Shown in pieces: positions 1 through 10,153 of a stretch of 64,000 nucleotides of DNA. Location: the NCBI GenBank assembly GCA_020064725.1, contig JAGTWJ010000002.1, positions 4,836,001-4,900,000 on the forward strand, given 5' to 3'. The notes beneath the pieces were generated by a model. The model did not search any database and was not told the DNA's origin. It saw only the letters and a program-made list of their open reading frames with translations. The translations under genes and the position numbers were made by a program. Position 1 is the stretch's first letter; each line of letters opens with the position of its first letter. The DNA is from Drechslerella dactyloides. Its lineage: Eukaryota > Ascomycota > Orbiliomycetes > Orbiliales > Orbiliaceae.

Positions 1-332
1 CTCCATTTCGTGTATAATATAGCGACGCCGATGTCTGCTTTCTAGACGTACCATGTGCGCTCTTTAGTCATCGACCGATACATGATATTTTGCTCCACTG
101 AGATACGTTACTAGCTCTTTTTCACCTTCACGCGTCATCGGAGAAACCGTACTGCATACATCAGTCTTCGCCAGCACCATCAGCCCCACTATCGTACCGT
201 AAGTGCATAATTATATATCATCCAGGATTATTCCGGTGGTCATTCTTACTCACCTCTGCGTCGGACCCTGATCTATCTATAGTGATAAATCTAAATATCT
301 TCAGATCGCGCAGCAGTTGGCAGGCAGCCACG
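1..332. other. Upstream flank of left PD-(D/E)XK paralog
   Basis: No gene is visible. A short stretch around positions 52-72 (ending in gctctttagtcatc) recurs at about 4,287-4,307 upstream of the right paralog. A second shared patch (ccactgagata versus ccactgatacc) lies nearer the start codons. The duplicated unit therefore includes upstream DNA and not only the coding region. Confidence 0.5.
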
Positions 333-1699
333 ATGTCTTCAACGTCAGGACATGCGATACACTCATCGAGTGCAGCCGACTCTCAGGTAGGGTTAGAAAA
401 CGCCAGAGATCCGAAAGCCTCGCATCGCCCAGTAAAGCAAGCCTTCTCGATGAGTTCATGCGTCTGCATCCTGAAATGTCCTCGGACATTCAGGAAAAAA
501 TCCAAAAGTTTTTGGAAAAACAGCAGGCGATACAAATCTCTTCTCTTACAATAAGAAATATCATCGAGCGATTCTCCCTGAATACGGAGGTATCGGTACT
601 CCCACCGGAAACCTCCGTTCTCTGGGACATCGAGAAGGAAATGCCGGCTGATCTTCTCGATAACTTTACCATACCACCTTCGGCCCTACGAGCCTTCCAA
701 GCGAAGTACATGAAGATCGCAGACAGGGGCTCCGAAGAAATCTGTCGCATATTGGTAGATGTCATTATCATCGAAGCTATATACCTCTATGTAAGCAATC
801 TCTCTCACAACGTTACAATACTCCAGATCCCCTGGCGGCATGCTGATACGTCCGAGATTAAAGCACGCGACCGTACAAAAAGCGATGGAGGCCCCGCCAC
901 GCGCAAAGACTCAACCCGGGGGGTCGATCGTTAGACGATCGAACCGGACAAAAGCAGCATCTGAACAAGTAATTGCTGAAAGCAAGACCTCAGCAGACGC
1001 ATTTGAGGTGGTCACGGATGAAATTACTCGCTTCCGAAAGCTTCAGAAAACGTGGCTTACACTTGTTGGCGAAGTCGCAATCGAATATGAGAATGAAGGA
1101 AGGGAGACCATTTATCGAGGCAGATTGGACTACTGCGTCGCGATCCAAATAAGAGGCCGCGAAGGCCAGAGCCATGGACAATCCCTTCCAGAACCAACAC
1201 CAGGTGAGGTCATCGGAAGAGGAGGATCGAGAAGGCCACTGTTCTCAGTCTTAGCCGTCGTCGAAGCTAAAACAGAGAGAACGTTGGCTGAAGCGCGGGC
1301 CCAGCTTTTGGGCTATCTCGCGGTGCTGCATGAATCACGGAAGAGAAGAAAACGAGCAGATACGTCCGTAAATGGAATCGCCACGGATGGTCTCACCTGG
1401 ATCGCTTATAAAATAAATCATAAAGGAACGGTTAGTCATCAAGCTTTCCTCGGCGGACCTTATCGTCTGTATCACTGTTCCCTAATCCTAGATGTGCATA
1501 GGTCACGACTTCGGACCCGTTCAATATTCGATCCGAGAAGGGCTTAGCAAACCTAATCCGGGTACTGGTGTATCTGTTTACGGAAGGTGTCAAAATGTCA
1601 ACACCGAACAGTTCTCCAACAGAGGGTACTCCTGACCCGGACATCTTTCCCGGAGAGGGTCCCTCGACGATCGAAGAGAGGGAAGAAGAGAGAGAATAA
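333..1699 (+). pseudogene. PD-(D/E)XK-nuclease-like fungal protein, left copy, frameshifted near its 5' end
   Basis: This is a diverged paralog of the gene at 4439-5780, and the two share intron positions. The proposed parts are exon A 333-790, intron 791-863, exon B 864-1430, intron 1431-1501 and exon C 1502-1699. The ATG at 333 opens a frame matching the first ~17 residues of the paralog. Homology then continues in another frame from about position 390, because the segment before the shared aaacgc is five bases longer than in the paralog. No ATG serves the second frame nearby. The C-terminal half keeps a candidate nuclease signature: LDYC, then about 40 residues later VVEAK, followed by AxxQLLGYLA and GIATDGLTW. 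Family knowledge: D...(E/D)xK is the core of PD-(D/E)XK nucleases. The assignment is inference from the motif only. The frameshift would have to be confirmed in reads before calling it dead. Confidence 0.6.
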
Positions 1700-1826
1700 A
1701 GATCTTAAGAGAATAAGGAGAAGAAGAGGTGTGAAAATGAAGGAGCGCCTCCCGGATCCTGCCATTTTAGCTATTTATACATATTTTGACATCGTAGCAT
1801 AGCTACAGTCATGCGAGCCTACGGTA

Positions 1827-2150
1827 ATGGAAACGGAGTATCATGCGTTGATACAATGTCCCGCTTATGGAGAGATAAGGAAGAGGTTGAAATCTAATAT
1901 TTATTATAATCGTAAGTGGCTGGTTGTTTTTGAAGCTGATTCGTTCAAAATCCCTACCAAGCCTAGTAATTCCACAAAATTACTAACTACTACCAAATTT
2001 GTGCATGTAGTGTTACTAGCAGCAGAGACTAGAGTTGATTTAAAAAGAATTTACTCATTATCTAAGTATATTCATGTATATACACTTATTATAATTAATG
2101 CAAGCAGCCAAGAAAGGCTCATTTATTTGCAAAAAAAAAAAAAAAAAAAA
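1827..2150 (+). mobile_element. 5'-truncated LINE-like retrotransposon tail with poly(A)
   Basis: A short open frame beginning at 1827 encodes ETEYHALIQCPAYGEIRKRL. This resembles the zinc-binding C-terminal tail found after the reverse transcriptase domain of Tad/I-type non-LTR elements (pattern ExxxHxLxxCPxY). About 300 bases later the strand carries a run of 20 A at 2131-2150, as expected for the 3' end of such an element. No RT domain is present, so this would be a 5'-truncated copy. No convincing target-site duplication was found. The call rests on one short motif plus the poly(A) run. Chance resemblance is the alternative. Confidence 0.42.
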
Positions 2151-2220
2151 GATAAGAAAAGGTGCGTGCCGAAGTGCAACGAGGGGTTTGGTAAGATTTG
2201 AGGAAAATCATACTAGCGTA

Positions 2221-4112
2221 ACGTCAATGATAAGCGAACGGATCAGACAAGCGAGCGGATCACCTCACCACACCTACGCGCCCACCACTCCTCCTATACC
2301 TTATACCTCCACAACCACCGCAATGCCTGCCTCTACGACCGAATCCAGAGTTCTTCTAGCTATTGAAGCTATGAAAAAAGACCAAGAATTAAGTATTCGA
2401 GCTGCTGCTAAGCATTATGATGTCCCTTATACCACCTTAGTCTGCCGATATAATGGCCGCTCTTCACGATGCGACAGCATCCCTAAATCGCGAAACCTTA
2501 CAAAATTGGAGGAGGATGCCATTGTTCAATATATACTTGAGCTATGTGCGCGGTCTTTTCATCCTAGGCTGGGTAGTGTGGAAGATATGGCCAACCAGCT
2601 GCTGCTGGCGCGTAGCGACGATAGTACGCGACGCGTCGGTAAGAGATGGGCTGGTAACTTTGTCAAACGCCGCCCAGAGCTACAGACGCGTCTGTCCAGG
2701 AAGTACGACTACCAGCGAGCGAAATGCGAAGATCCTGTACTTATCAGCAAGTGGTTTCAGCTAATAGAGGCTGTAAAGACCAAGTACGGCATCGCGGACA
2801 ATGACATCTACAACTTCGACGAGACTGGCTTCGCAATGGGCATAATATCTACAACTACTGTTGTTACAGGTGCTGAAACACGCGATAAAGCTAAGCTGGC
2901 GCAGCCTGGGAATCGCGAGTGGGCAACAGTTATCCAGGGGATAGGCGCAGAAGGTTGGGCAGTGCCGCCATTTATTGTCCTCGCTGGGCAACACCACTTA
3001 GCTAGCTGGTATACAGCGACAAAGCTACCAGCGGATTGGGTTATTGCGCTTTCTGATAACGGCTGGACGACGAACGAGCTCGCTCTACAGTGGCTAAAGC
3101 ACTTCGACAAGTTTACAGCGCGGCGCTGCATTTCGGACTACCGGCTATTAGTCCTAGATGGTCACGAAAGCCACCACTCTGTTGCCTTTGAGCTATACTG
3201 CCAGGAGCATAAGATTGTCACAATCTGCATGCCGCCGCATTCATCGCATATCCTCCAGCCACTGGATATTGGCTGCTTTGGGCCATTAAAGCAGGCGTAT
3301 AGCCATGAGGTGGAGAGCTTGGTGCGCGCGTACGTTAACCATATCTCTAAGCTGGAGTTTCTCACCGGGTTCCACAAGGCGTTTACTGCTGCAATAACAC
3401 CTAAAAACATACGCAGCAGCTTTGCTGGAGCTGGCATTGTACCTTATAACCCTGACAAAGTTTTATCAAAGCTGGATATACAGTTGCCAGCAGCTACTCC
3501 AGCGAATTCACGTCCAGGCACTGCGAATGCGGCAGCTACCTGGACTACAAAAACACCATTAAACCCATCAGAGGCTAGCCTACAAGCAGGCCTGATCAAA
3601 AACCAGATTACCCAGTACCAGAATAGCTCTCCTACATTACTGCTAGCAGCTGTGGACCAGCTGTCTAAAGGGACACAGACTATAATGCATCAATTGGCAC
3701 TTATACGTGCAGAGAACACAACACTGCGCTCTGCTAATGAAGCATTAAGTAAACGGCGGCGGGCAAAAAGACAGCGTATACAGCATGGAGGCATGCTCAC
3801 CATACACCAGGCAGGTGATATACTGGACCAAGACACCATAGGTAGGCAGCATAAGCAGGTAGAGCCAAAAAACTGTCAGGACAACATGCAGCCAGGAGGG
3901 GGCTCTGGAAGGGTATTGCGCTGCAGTCAATGCGGTAGAGCTGGGCATAATATTCGAACATGTCAAGAGGCATCTTAAGCATGTAAATAAGCTATTTAGT
4001 ATGTATCTAGCCCAAAGCTATAGTATTGTGGTGGTGAAATCAGTATTTTCGTTGAGATGGGGTGGTGAGGTGATCCGCTCGCTTGTCTGATCCGTTCGCT
4101 TATCATTGACGT
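2221..4112 (+). mobile_element. Complete Fot1/pogo-type (Tc1/mariner superfamily) DNA transposon, 1,892 bp
   Basis: The ends are perfect inverted repeats of 51 bp (2221-2271 and 4062-4112). They are flanked by the dinucleotide TA on both sides (2219-2220 and 4113-4114), the target duplication expected of this superfamily. The element contains one long uninterrupted transposase frame. Within each terminal repeat a sub-motif occurs twice: aagcgaacggatca and aagcgagcggatca, a likely double transposase-binding site. Perfect repeats and an open frame argue for recent insertion with no visible RIP damage. It sits between the two PD-(D/E)XK paralogs and directly after the LINE-like tail. Confidence 0.93.
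2323..3978 (+). CDS. Fot1/pogo-family DDE transposase with C-terminal CCHC zinc knuckle
   Basis: Cut-and-paste transposase of the element at 2221-4112, predicted 551 aa. The ATG at 2323 is chosen because it precedes the first conserved helix-turn-helix (SRVLLAIEAMKKDQ). Earlier in-frame ATGs lie inside the terminal repeat. Domain order: psq-type HTH at about residues 8-50, a CENP-B/Tc5-type HTH at about 60-125, and the DDE_1 catalytic core at about 150-345. Candidate catalytic aspartates are D166 (YNFDETGF), D279 (LVLDGHESH) and D315 (LQPLDIGCF). The last two have 35 residues between them, giving the DD35D spacing typical of Fot1-like enzymes. Near the C-terminus C534 to C547 form CSQCGRAGHNIRTC, a CX2CX4HX4C zinc knuckle. 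No stop or frameshift is seen, so the enzyme may be functional. Confidence 0.93.
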   Translation: MPASTTESRVLLAIEAMKKDQELSIRAAAKHYDVPYTTLVCRYNGRSSRCDSIPKSRNLTKLEEDAIVQYILELCARSFHPRLGSVEDMANQLLLARSDDSTRRVGKRWAGNFVKRRPELQTRLSRKYDYQRAKCEDPVLISKWFQLIEAVKTKYGIADNDIYNFDETGFAMGIISTTTVVTGAETRDKAKLAQPGNREWATVIQGIGAEGWAVPPFIVLAGQHHLASWYTATKLPADWVIALSDNGWTTNELALQWLKHFDKFTARRCISDYRLLVLDGHESHHSVAFELYCQEHKIVTICMPPHSSHILQPLDIGCFGPLKQAYSHEVESLVRAYVNHISKLEFLTGFHKAFTAAITPKNIRSSFAGAGIVPYNPDKVLSKLDIQLPAATPANSRPGTANAAATWTTKTPLNPSEASLQAGLIKNQITQYQNSSPTLLLAAVDQLSKGTQTIMHQLALIRAENTTLRSANEALSKRRRAKRQRIQHGGMLTIHQAGDILDQDTIGRQHKQVEPKNCQDNMQPGGGSGRVLRCSQCGRAGHNIRTCQEAS

Positions 4113-4252
4113 TATCTGCATAACATTTTAAACAGGCCTCGGCGCGGCGGATCCGGCTCACTAGCAAGAAACTGACCAAAATATAGGATATTTCCCCCAG
4201 ACACTTCTGACGGATTTGTTAATTTCAAAATAGGAAAACTGATATCTAAATA

Positions 4253-4277
4253 GAAGGCGTCTGGCTTGCGAGACAAG
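4253..4277 (+). repeat. Dispersed 25-bp repeat, copy 1 (MITE end)
   Basis: The segment from gaaggcgtctgg to gcgagacaag is identical over 25 bp to positions 40631-40655 and nearly identical to 9464-9487. At the other two sites it forms the right end of a short inverted-repeat insertion with target duplications. Here no partner end and no duplication were found, so it is probably a truncated remnant. Confidence 0.65.
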
Positions 4278-4438
4278 GTGTAGGCACATATGCGCTCTTT
4301 AGTCATCACATTCGCGAATGACACTTAGCTAGCCCTAACTTTGGTCCACTGATACCAGCCTTTCGCCAGGTCCACCGGTTTCCCAACCTCAGCTATCGAT
4401 GAGTCGCTGAGTTGTAGATCTATCCATCATCAGCCACG

Positions 4439-5780
4439 ATGCCACCAACGTCAGGACAGGTGATCCGCTCATCGAGCGCGGGAGACCGCGGCGTCAACAA
4501 ACGCAAGCGATCGGAAAGTTTAGATTCGGAAAAAGCGGAAGAAATTCTCAACACGTGTATACGTCTACTGCCGCTCATGCCCCCAGCCGTACAAGAAGAG
4601 ATCAACAAGCTCGGGTTGGAGGTGCAGATTTCCTCTCTTACGAGGGATAAAGTTATCGAGGAGTTCTCTCTGAACGGGGAGGCGTACATTGGCCGCCAAA
4701 CCTCTAAGTTCTGGGATATCGGGAAGGGGATGCCGAAGGGGTTTCTGGAGGGCTTCGTTCTGCCGCCTCCGTCGCTGAGGACGTTTCAGTCAAAGTATAT
4801 GGAAATTGCGGATAGAGATTCCGACGCAGTCCGTCGGACGTTGTTCCATGTGATTATGGTTGAGTCTATCTTTTTATACGTAAGCAATTTCTCCTTGAAA
4901 GAATACTATGTATCCCTGCTGACTATCTCGAAGAATACGGGTGTAGAGAAGACAGCGGAGGCAGCACCACGCGGAAGGACTACGCGAAAGAGATCGACTG
5001 TAAAACGGCGGAAAGGAAAGGCACAAGCGACAGCAGCATCCGAACAAGCGATCGCTAGAAGCAGGGTGTCGTTCGACACCGTCGAGAATGTCGAAAATGC
5101 CCTCAGCCGCTGTCGGGAACGTCAGCGCAATACCTGGCTGACGCTCGTCAACGAAATTCCAATCGAATACGAGAACGAAAAAAGGAAGCTTAGGAGGGTC
5201 TACCGTGGCCTAATGGACTGCGTCTCTATAACACAACGGCCACCTCCGGGTCCACAACGATCTTTAGAGCCGGGGCCCGGACAGATCATCAGCAGCAAAC
5301 GGTCGATATGGCCACTGTTCTCGGTGTTGGTTATCGTGGATGCCAAAAGAGACGGAACACATGCTCAGGCCTTCGGACAGATTTTCAGTCATCTAGCCGT
5401 GCTTCACGAGTCGCGGAAGCTGAAGAAATGGGCGGATGCCTCGGCATATGGCATCCTGATAACGGACTTATACTGTTGCTTTTACAAGATAACGCATACC
5501 GGAACGGTTAGTCATGGTCATTGTCCCGGTGGTCGTTAGTATCCTTTTTCCTGACTTTTGACATGCACAGGTTATGGATTCGGCCGCAATAGACTTTCGG
5601 AGCGAGGAGGGTCTAGCAAAACTGATCCGGGCGATGGTATATGTGATGGTGGAAAGCGTAAGATCATTAAACTTAAATTCAGCAAAATCCTCGGAGGGGG
5701 GAAAACCCTCAGCCGGATATCATATGCAAGGAAGATATCAAAAAGGAGGAAGCGGAGAAAGAGGAGTGAAAGCGAGGTAA
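4439..5780 (+). CDS. PD-(D/E)XK-nuclease-like fungal protein, right copy
   Basis: Uncharacterised fungal protein, predicted 407 aa from three exons: 4439-4879, 4934-5506 and 5571-5780. Intron 1 (4880-4933) begins gtaagc and has a gctgac branch-like site. It is supported by paralog alignment, because removing it and the matching intron of the left copy joins NTGVEKTAEAAPRG with HATVQKAMEAPPRA. Intron 2 starts gttagt and ends cacag. Skipping it avoids a stop and keeps GLAKLIRAMVY aligned with GLANLIRVLVY in the left copy. The middle region has GLMDC, VIVDAK and AxGQIFSHLAVLHESRK, consistent with a PD-(D/E)XK fold in which the E is D. Function is inferred from the motif only; the protein could be an inactive relative. 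It is preceded by the Fot1 element and one 25-bp repeat. No partner gene is evident. Confidence 0.66.
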
Positions 5781-7994
5781 ATGTGAGCATCTATGAGCAT
5801 CTATCCTAGCTAACTTGGATCCCAATGTGTTGTGTGGTGGAACTGGAAACGGTCAATGCAAAACCGGTCTCGTATTGGTCAGATGTGAGAATGGTCATGG
5901 CGCCAAGCGCCTGCCGAATGGGGTGAGTTAAGCCGTCGAGATCATAACGAAGGCTGTATCGATAGACAGACAGGAGAAAAGCTTAGGGGGCGTCTTGGAT
6001 TTGCTGGGCGTCGGCTGGAACTGTGTAGGTTTGGCTCGCGGGACCGGCATTGGCCAAGGTTGTCTGGACTAGAAGCTGGCCGCATGTAGGGCCAAGGATT
6101 CGGCTATGAGCTTGTATTCGCCCAGACGCAGATGATACCTGGTACTTGACTTTCGGCGGGAGAGACTGATTGTTGAATCCTGTGCTGGGGCGTGGAGATG
6201 GCGGTGGGAAGGGGGAGGCTGATGCGGACAGAAGGAGATGCCTAGGTGGCAGCCGGAGCTCTGCGTACCGCAACGCCAATGCAGCGATTGGAAGACGTCA
6301 GTTCTATCGACCTTTGTAGGTTCGATGTTAGCATATGTTTTTGGATCGCGATACGGCTGTATAGCATCGTTTAGTTGTAATCGCAGCCATTGGCTGGGTT
6401 ATATCCATTCGCGCGGCCTACTATCATGCGATAGCCATCTGCTGCTGGCCCCGAGCCGAGGGACCAAAGTCACAGTGCTGGTGGGAAAAACAAGCGTGGG
6501 CAAGCTTTCTTGGCGTTTGTGGACAAGCCGGCTGGCGGGCTCGGCTTCGCTCATGACGTCGACGGCGCATCCAAAAGTCGACTTCGACGACGGTGCTGCA
6601 TCAGACGCAGCTGCCTGGCCCCGTCGAGCTCATTCGCCCGTATCTTTATCCTGGGATCCTCCTCTGACTCTCGTCTGCATCTTCAAAACATGCTCTGGCG
6701 CATCTCTGCGCGACAGTCACAGATATCTGCGGACTGCTGTTGATAATAGTATACGGCACCAGCCACCCGCCGCTTGGCGCGCGTGGAGATACTCGACAGC
6801 GTAACGATGGACGCAGGAGATGTAACAGGTCTGTACCTCAGGAGCCCTGCAGGGTTTCAACCGAGCTGTTCGCCGGACGGCGAAGCAATTCTGACCATGT
6901 GGCCATCTTTGAATCTCGCGAGGTGCCAGGGAAGCTAAGCTACAACCATGGAAAAAGGATTCACCATGTGCGCGGATTCATGAAGGGCATTTGATGAAAG
7001 CTCCGGTGGAGGGACACGAAGAAGAGAGTTCAGCTCCATCCTTGCACGGCCGTCAGGTCTCCATGATCGAGCTTGCATAAAACCCTGGCTGTCGAGGAAG
7101 CAAATCAGTCTCATGATGCGAGAGCCCCAGAAAGGAGCCAGTCGCCCGGAGTAAGCACGATTCCTTCTCCGCAGAACGCTTTGGCGCTAGCTTTGGGGGT
7201 CTCCGCTCGATCGTAGGCAGCATCGTGTCAGAAGATGCTGATGCCATCCATCCATCCATGCTGGCTCGCAAGCTTGCTGCCAACCGATCGTCCGACAGGC
7301 TTCCTTGTCGGGGCGCATTGCATGCATGGTCGCTGTCGCTGTCTCTCCGAGACGGATGCCGGTGATTAGTATACTCGCGTCCGCTGTAGCTAGCTAGCTT
7401 CCCTGCCTGTTCCATACGACCGAACTCCGCGAATCCTCCTCGAATTCATTGCATTGCAACCTCTGCAAGAGTGGTACGCTAGGGTGAGATTGGAACTCGA
7501 TCGGTGTCGCCGCCCTTGCGTCCGCGTCCAGTTGGCCTGTGATTGCAATTGCGACGGGGTATAAATAACGCTGCCCGCGCTCCCTTGCTTGGAATGAAGA
7601 CACTCTATCGATCCGGCTTCCGAGCATTCCCCCATCTCCGGAGCCGTCATCTCGCATCGCCATCGTATCTTACAGCAACGGACCTGCTTGACTCTGTCGC
7701 ACGGAGTCACACGAGCGTTGGTTTTTTTCTGGATTCGCCCCCATCCCTGCGTCGAGTTGGTGGTTGCGTTGCCTGTCACCTTCTCGTTTTATACTCGCCA
7801 TTCCAGCGGACCGAGCCCTTAGAGGCTTATTGATTAGTATATATTAATTGGAGTGGGCGGGGATCTGGTGCGCGTAGCTGGCTGATTTCTGCCTATCAGC
7901 GAGAAATTTAATCTGTCCTCGCGGGTCTCTGATTTTCTATCCTGCTTATCTCCAAAAATCCGTTGCCGACGGGGCAGCATCATCTCAAGGCATC
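5781..7994. other. Intergenic region, no supported gene
   Basis: Open frames here (for example 6238-6804 plus and 5983-6279 minus) lack recognisable motifs and in the second case an ATG. A CCATCCATCCATCCATG stretch lies near 7245-7260. The last ~150 bases hold the promoter of the Jen1-like gene. Confidence 0.6.
7857..7862 (+). promoter_or_regulatory. Candidate CreA-type site (GCGGGG) upstream of the Jen1-like gene
   Basis: GCGGGG fits the fungal carbon-catabolite repressor consensus SYGGRG and lies 133 bases before the start codon. Jen1-type permeases are typically glucose-repressed, which makes the site plausible. A six-base match is weak evidence by itself. Confidence 0.3.
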
Positions 7995-10021
7995 ATGCCG
8001 TTCGGAATGGGCGCAGGCGAGTACATCCGCACGCGGGTGACGACTCTCGCACCACGAGTGGACCCCGCGCCAAATCCAATTACCGTCCTGGCTTCGCTGA
8101 GCCGCTCCAATTGGCTGAACTTTGCCGTCGCCTTTCTCGGCTGGACCTGGTGAGCTTTGATAATCCTTCTTCCCTGCATCTTAATTCCATATACTAATTG
8201 CAATTGGTGCATCTAGGGACGCATTCGGTATGCTTCAAACCATCACACAAATTTTATATGATAGCGAGTCGATGCTAACGAGTGGATTACGAACCACTAG
8301 ACTTCTTCACCGTCTCTCTCGTCATCACCGACCTCGCAAAGGAATTCGGCAAGAAAAACTCAGACATAACATGGGGCATCACCCTCGTCCTCATGCTCCG
8401 GTCCGTCGGCGCGATAACCTTCGGTCTCGCGTCGGACAGATATGGGCGTAAATGGCCGTACATCGTCAACAATGTCCTCTTCATCATCTTCGAGCTGGCC
8501 ACGGGCTTCGTCAACACGTACCATCAGTTTTTGGGCGTACGCGCGTGTTTCGGCATTGCGATGGGTGGGCTTTACGGGAATGTTGCGGCTACGGCGCTGG
8601 AGGATTTGCCGCCAGCTGCGAGGGGCATTGTGAGCGGGATGCTGCAGCAGGGGTATGCGTTTGGGTATCTGCTGGCTGTCGTCTTTGCGAGGGCCTTTGT
8701 GAACACGACGTCGCACGGCTGGCGGCCGCTATTCTGGTTTGGGTAGGCTTTATCACATATCGTACTCTCGAGTTACATATAAGCACTTCGCTGACTTTAT
8801 ATAGGGCCTGTCCACCGGTGCTGCTGATTATCTTCCGGTATTACCTACCTGAAACCGAAGCCTTCCAACGCCGCATGAAGCTGCGTAAGGAAGGGCAGGA
8901 TATCGGCGTCGGAGAGGTCTTCATTCAAGAGGGCAAGGTTGCGCTGCGAAAGTACTGGCTTATGCTCATCTATCTGGTGCTTCTCATGGCCGGGTTCAAC
9001 TTTATGTCGCACGGCAGCCAGGATTTGTATCCGACCATGTTGCAGAACCAGCTTGGGTTCAGCGCCGATAGAGTTACCGTTACGCAGGTTGTTGCCAACC
9101 TCGGCGCACTCACTGGTGAGCATAATCCTCGTCACTATGAGATATACAGTATGTGAAAGCTAACGGGTGATGCATGTGTAGGCGGCACGATCGTTGGATA
9201 CAGCTCCCAGATCTTTGGACGTCGATTGTACGTCTATATCATCTACACATACCTCTATATTGTCACACGCTAACAGTTGGACTTGCAGCTCAATCATATG
9301 CATGTGTGTCCTTGGCGGCGCCCTGCTGTATCCATACGGCTTCCTCCGCTCCAACAGCATCATGGCTGCCGCCTTCTTCGGTATGATCTGCTCTCCCTAC
9401 TACACTAGCTTCATTTGTCTCGTAAACCGACCCGACCACCTTTTGCCTGCGAAGCAAGCAAAGGAAGGCGTCTGGCTTGCGGGACAATAGCTTCATCACA
9501 AAACACAAAAATACATTCTCTAACGCTGTCATATCGCAGAGCAATTCGCAGTGCAGGGCGCGTGGGGCGTTATCCCCATCCACCTGATGGAGCTGTCGCC
9601 CGGCTCCTTCCGCACCTTTGTCGTCGGCACATCTTACCAGCTGGGCAACCTTGTCTCATCAGCCTCGAGTACCATTGAAGCGACTCTAGGTGAGAAATGG
9701 CCACTAGAGCCATTGCCCAACGGTACCAAGCGGTACGATTACGGCAAGGTCATGACGATATTCATGGGTGCCGTCTTCGTAAGTTCCCCATTCCACCTAC
9801 ACAGTTTACCCATATAAGTGGGCGGGGCTAACGGTGTGTTGTGATGTTAGGCCTACGTTATACTGTTGACTTTCATCGGTCCCGAGCGTAAGAACCGGGA
9901 TATGACCGAGGGCGACGGTACGGACGAGGTTGTGGGCGGCAGACATGGGTCTGATATCGAAGAGGGGCAGGAGAAGGTTGCCGTTGACGAGAAGGAGTAT
10001 GCCCAGCAGCGGGCCGTTTAG
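7995..10021 (+). CDS. JEN1: Jen1-type monocarboxylate (lactate/pyruvate):H+ symporter, MFS
   Basis: Plasma-membrane permease importing monocarboxylates such as lactate and pyruvate with protons. Predicted 488 aa from eight exons: 7995-8149, 8217-8227, 8301-8742, 8805-9115, 9182-9227, 9289-9380, 9540-9778 and 9851-10021. All junctions are GT-AG and keep phase. The tiny 11-nt exon 2 is needed to read GWTWDAFDFFTVSL across TM1. Family signatures seen: SDRYGRKW in the loop after TM2, and NFMSHGSQDLYPT, which matches the Jen1 motif NxxS/THxS/TQDxxxT. The C-terminus is hydrophilic and acidic, as expected for the cytosolic tail that controls turnover. Intron 6 is enlarged to 159 nt by a 73-bp insertion plus its duplicated target. 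A GCGGGG box lies upstream. The substrate is inferred from the family. Confidence 0.93.
9415..9487. mobile_element. 73-bp MITE with 9-bp target duplication inside intron 6
   Basis: The insert starts TTGTCTCGTAAACC and ends GGCTTGCGGGACAA. The reverse complement of the end (TTGTCCCGCAAGCC) matches the start at 11 of 14 positions, all differences being transitions. It is flanked by a perfect 9-bp direct repeat TAGCTTCAT at 9406-9414 and 9488-9496. Subtracting the insert and one target copy leaves a 77-nt intron, like its neighbours. A 9-bp duplication points to the Mutator superfamily, by inference. Its right 25 bp recur at 4253 and 40631. Confidence 0.85.
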
Positions 10022-10153
10022 CGGGTGGAAAAGCTTGTCTCTTTTGTGTTTTCGAGTTCTTTCGAGTTCTTGCATGATGAAGCGACTGTTCTGCACATTT
10101 ATGTGTACGGTACCATGTTGACTTTTCGCGGCATGAGGGTGTGTGGGTTACAT

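Noticed and set aside
5983..6279. Minus-strand frame with a plausible-looking C-terminus
   Set aside because: There is no ATG, only an upstream TTG, no upstream exon could be found, and no family was recognised.
6238..6804. 188-codon open frame on the plus strand
   Set aside because: Composition looks like translated noncoding DNA, with no motif and no supporting splice structure.
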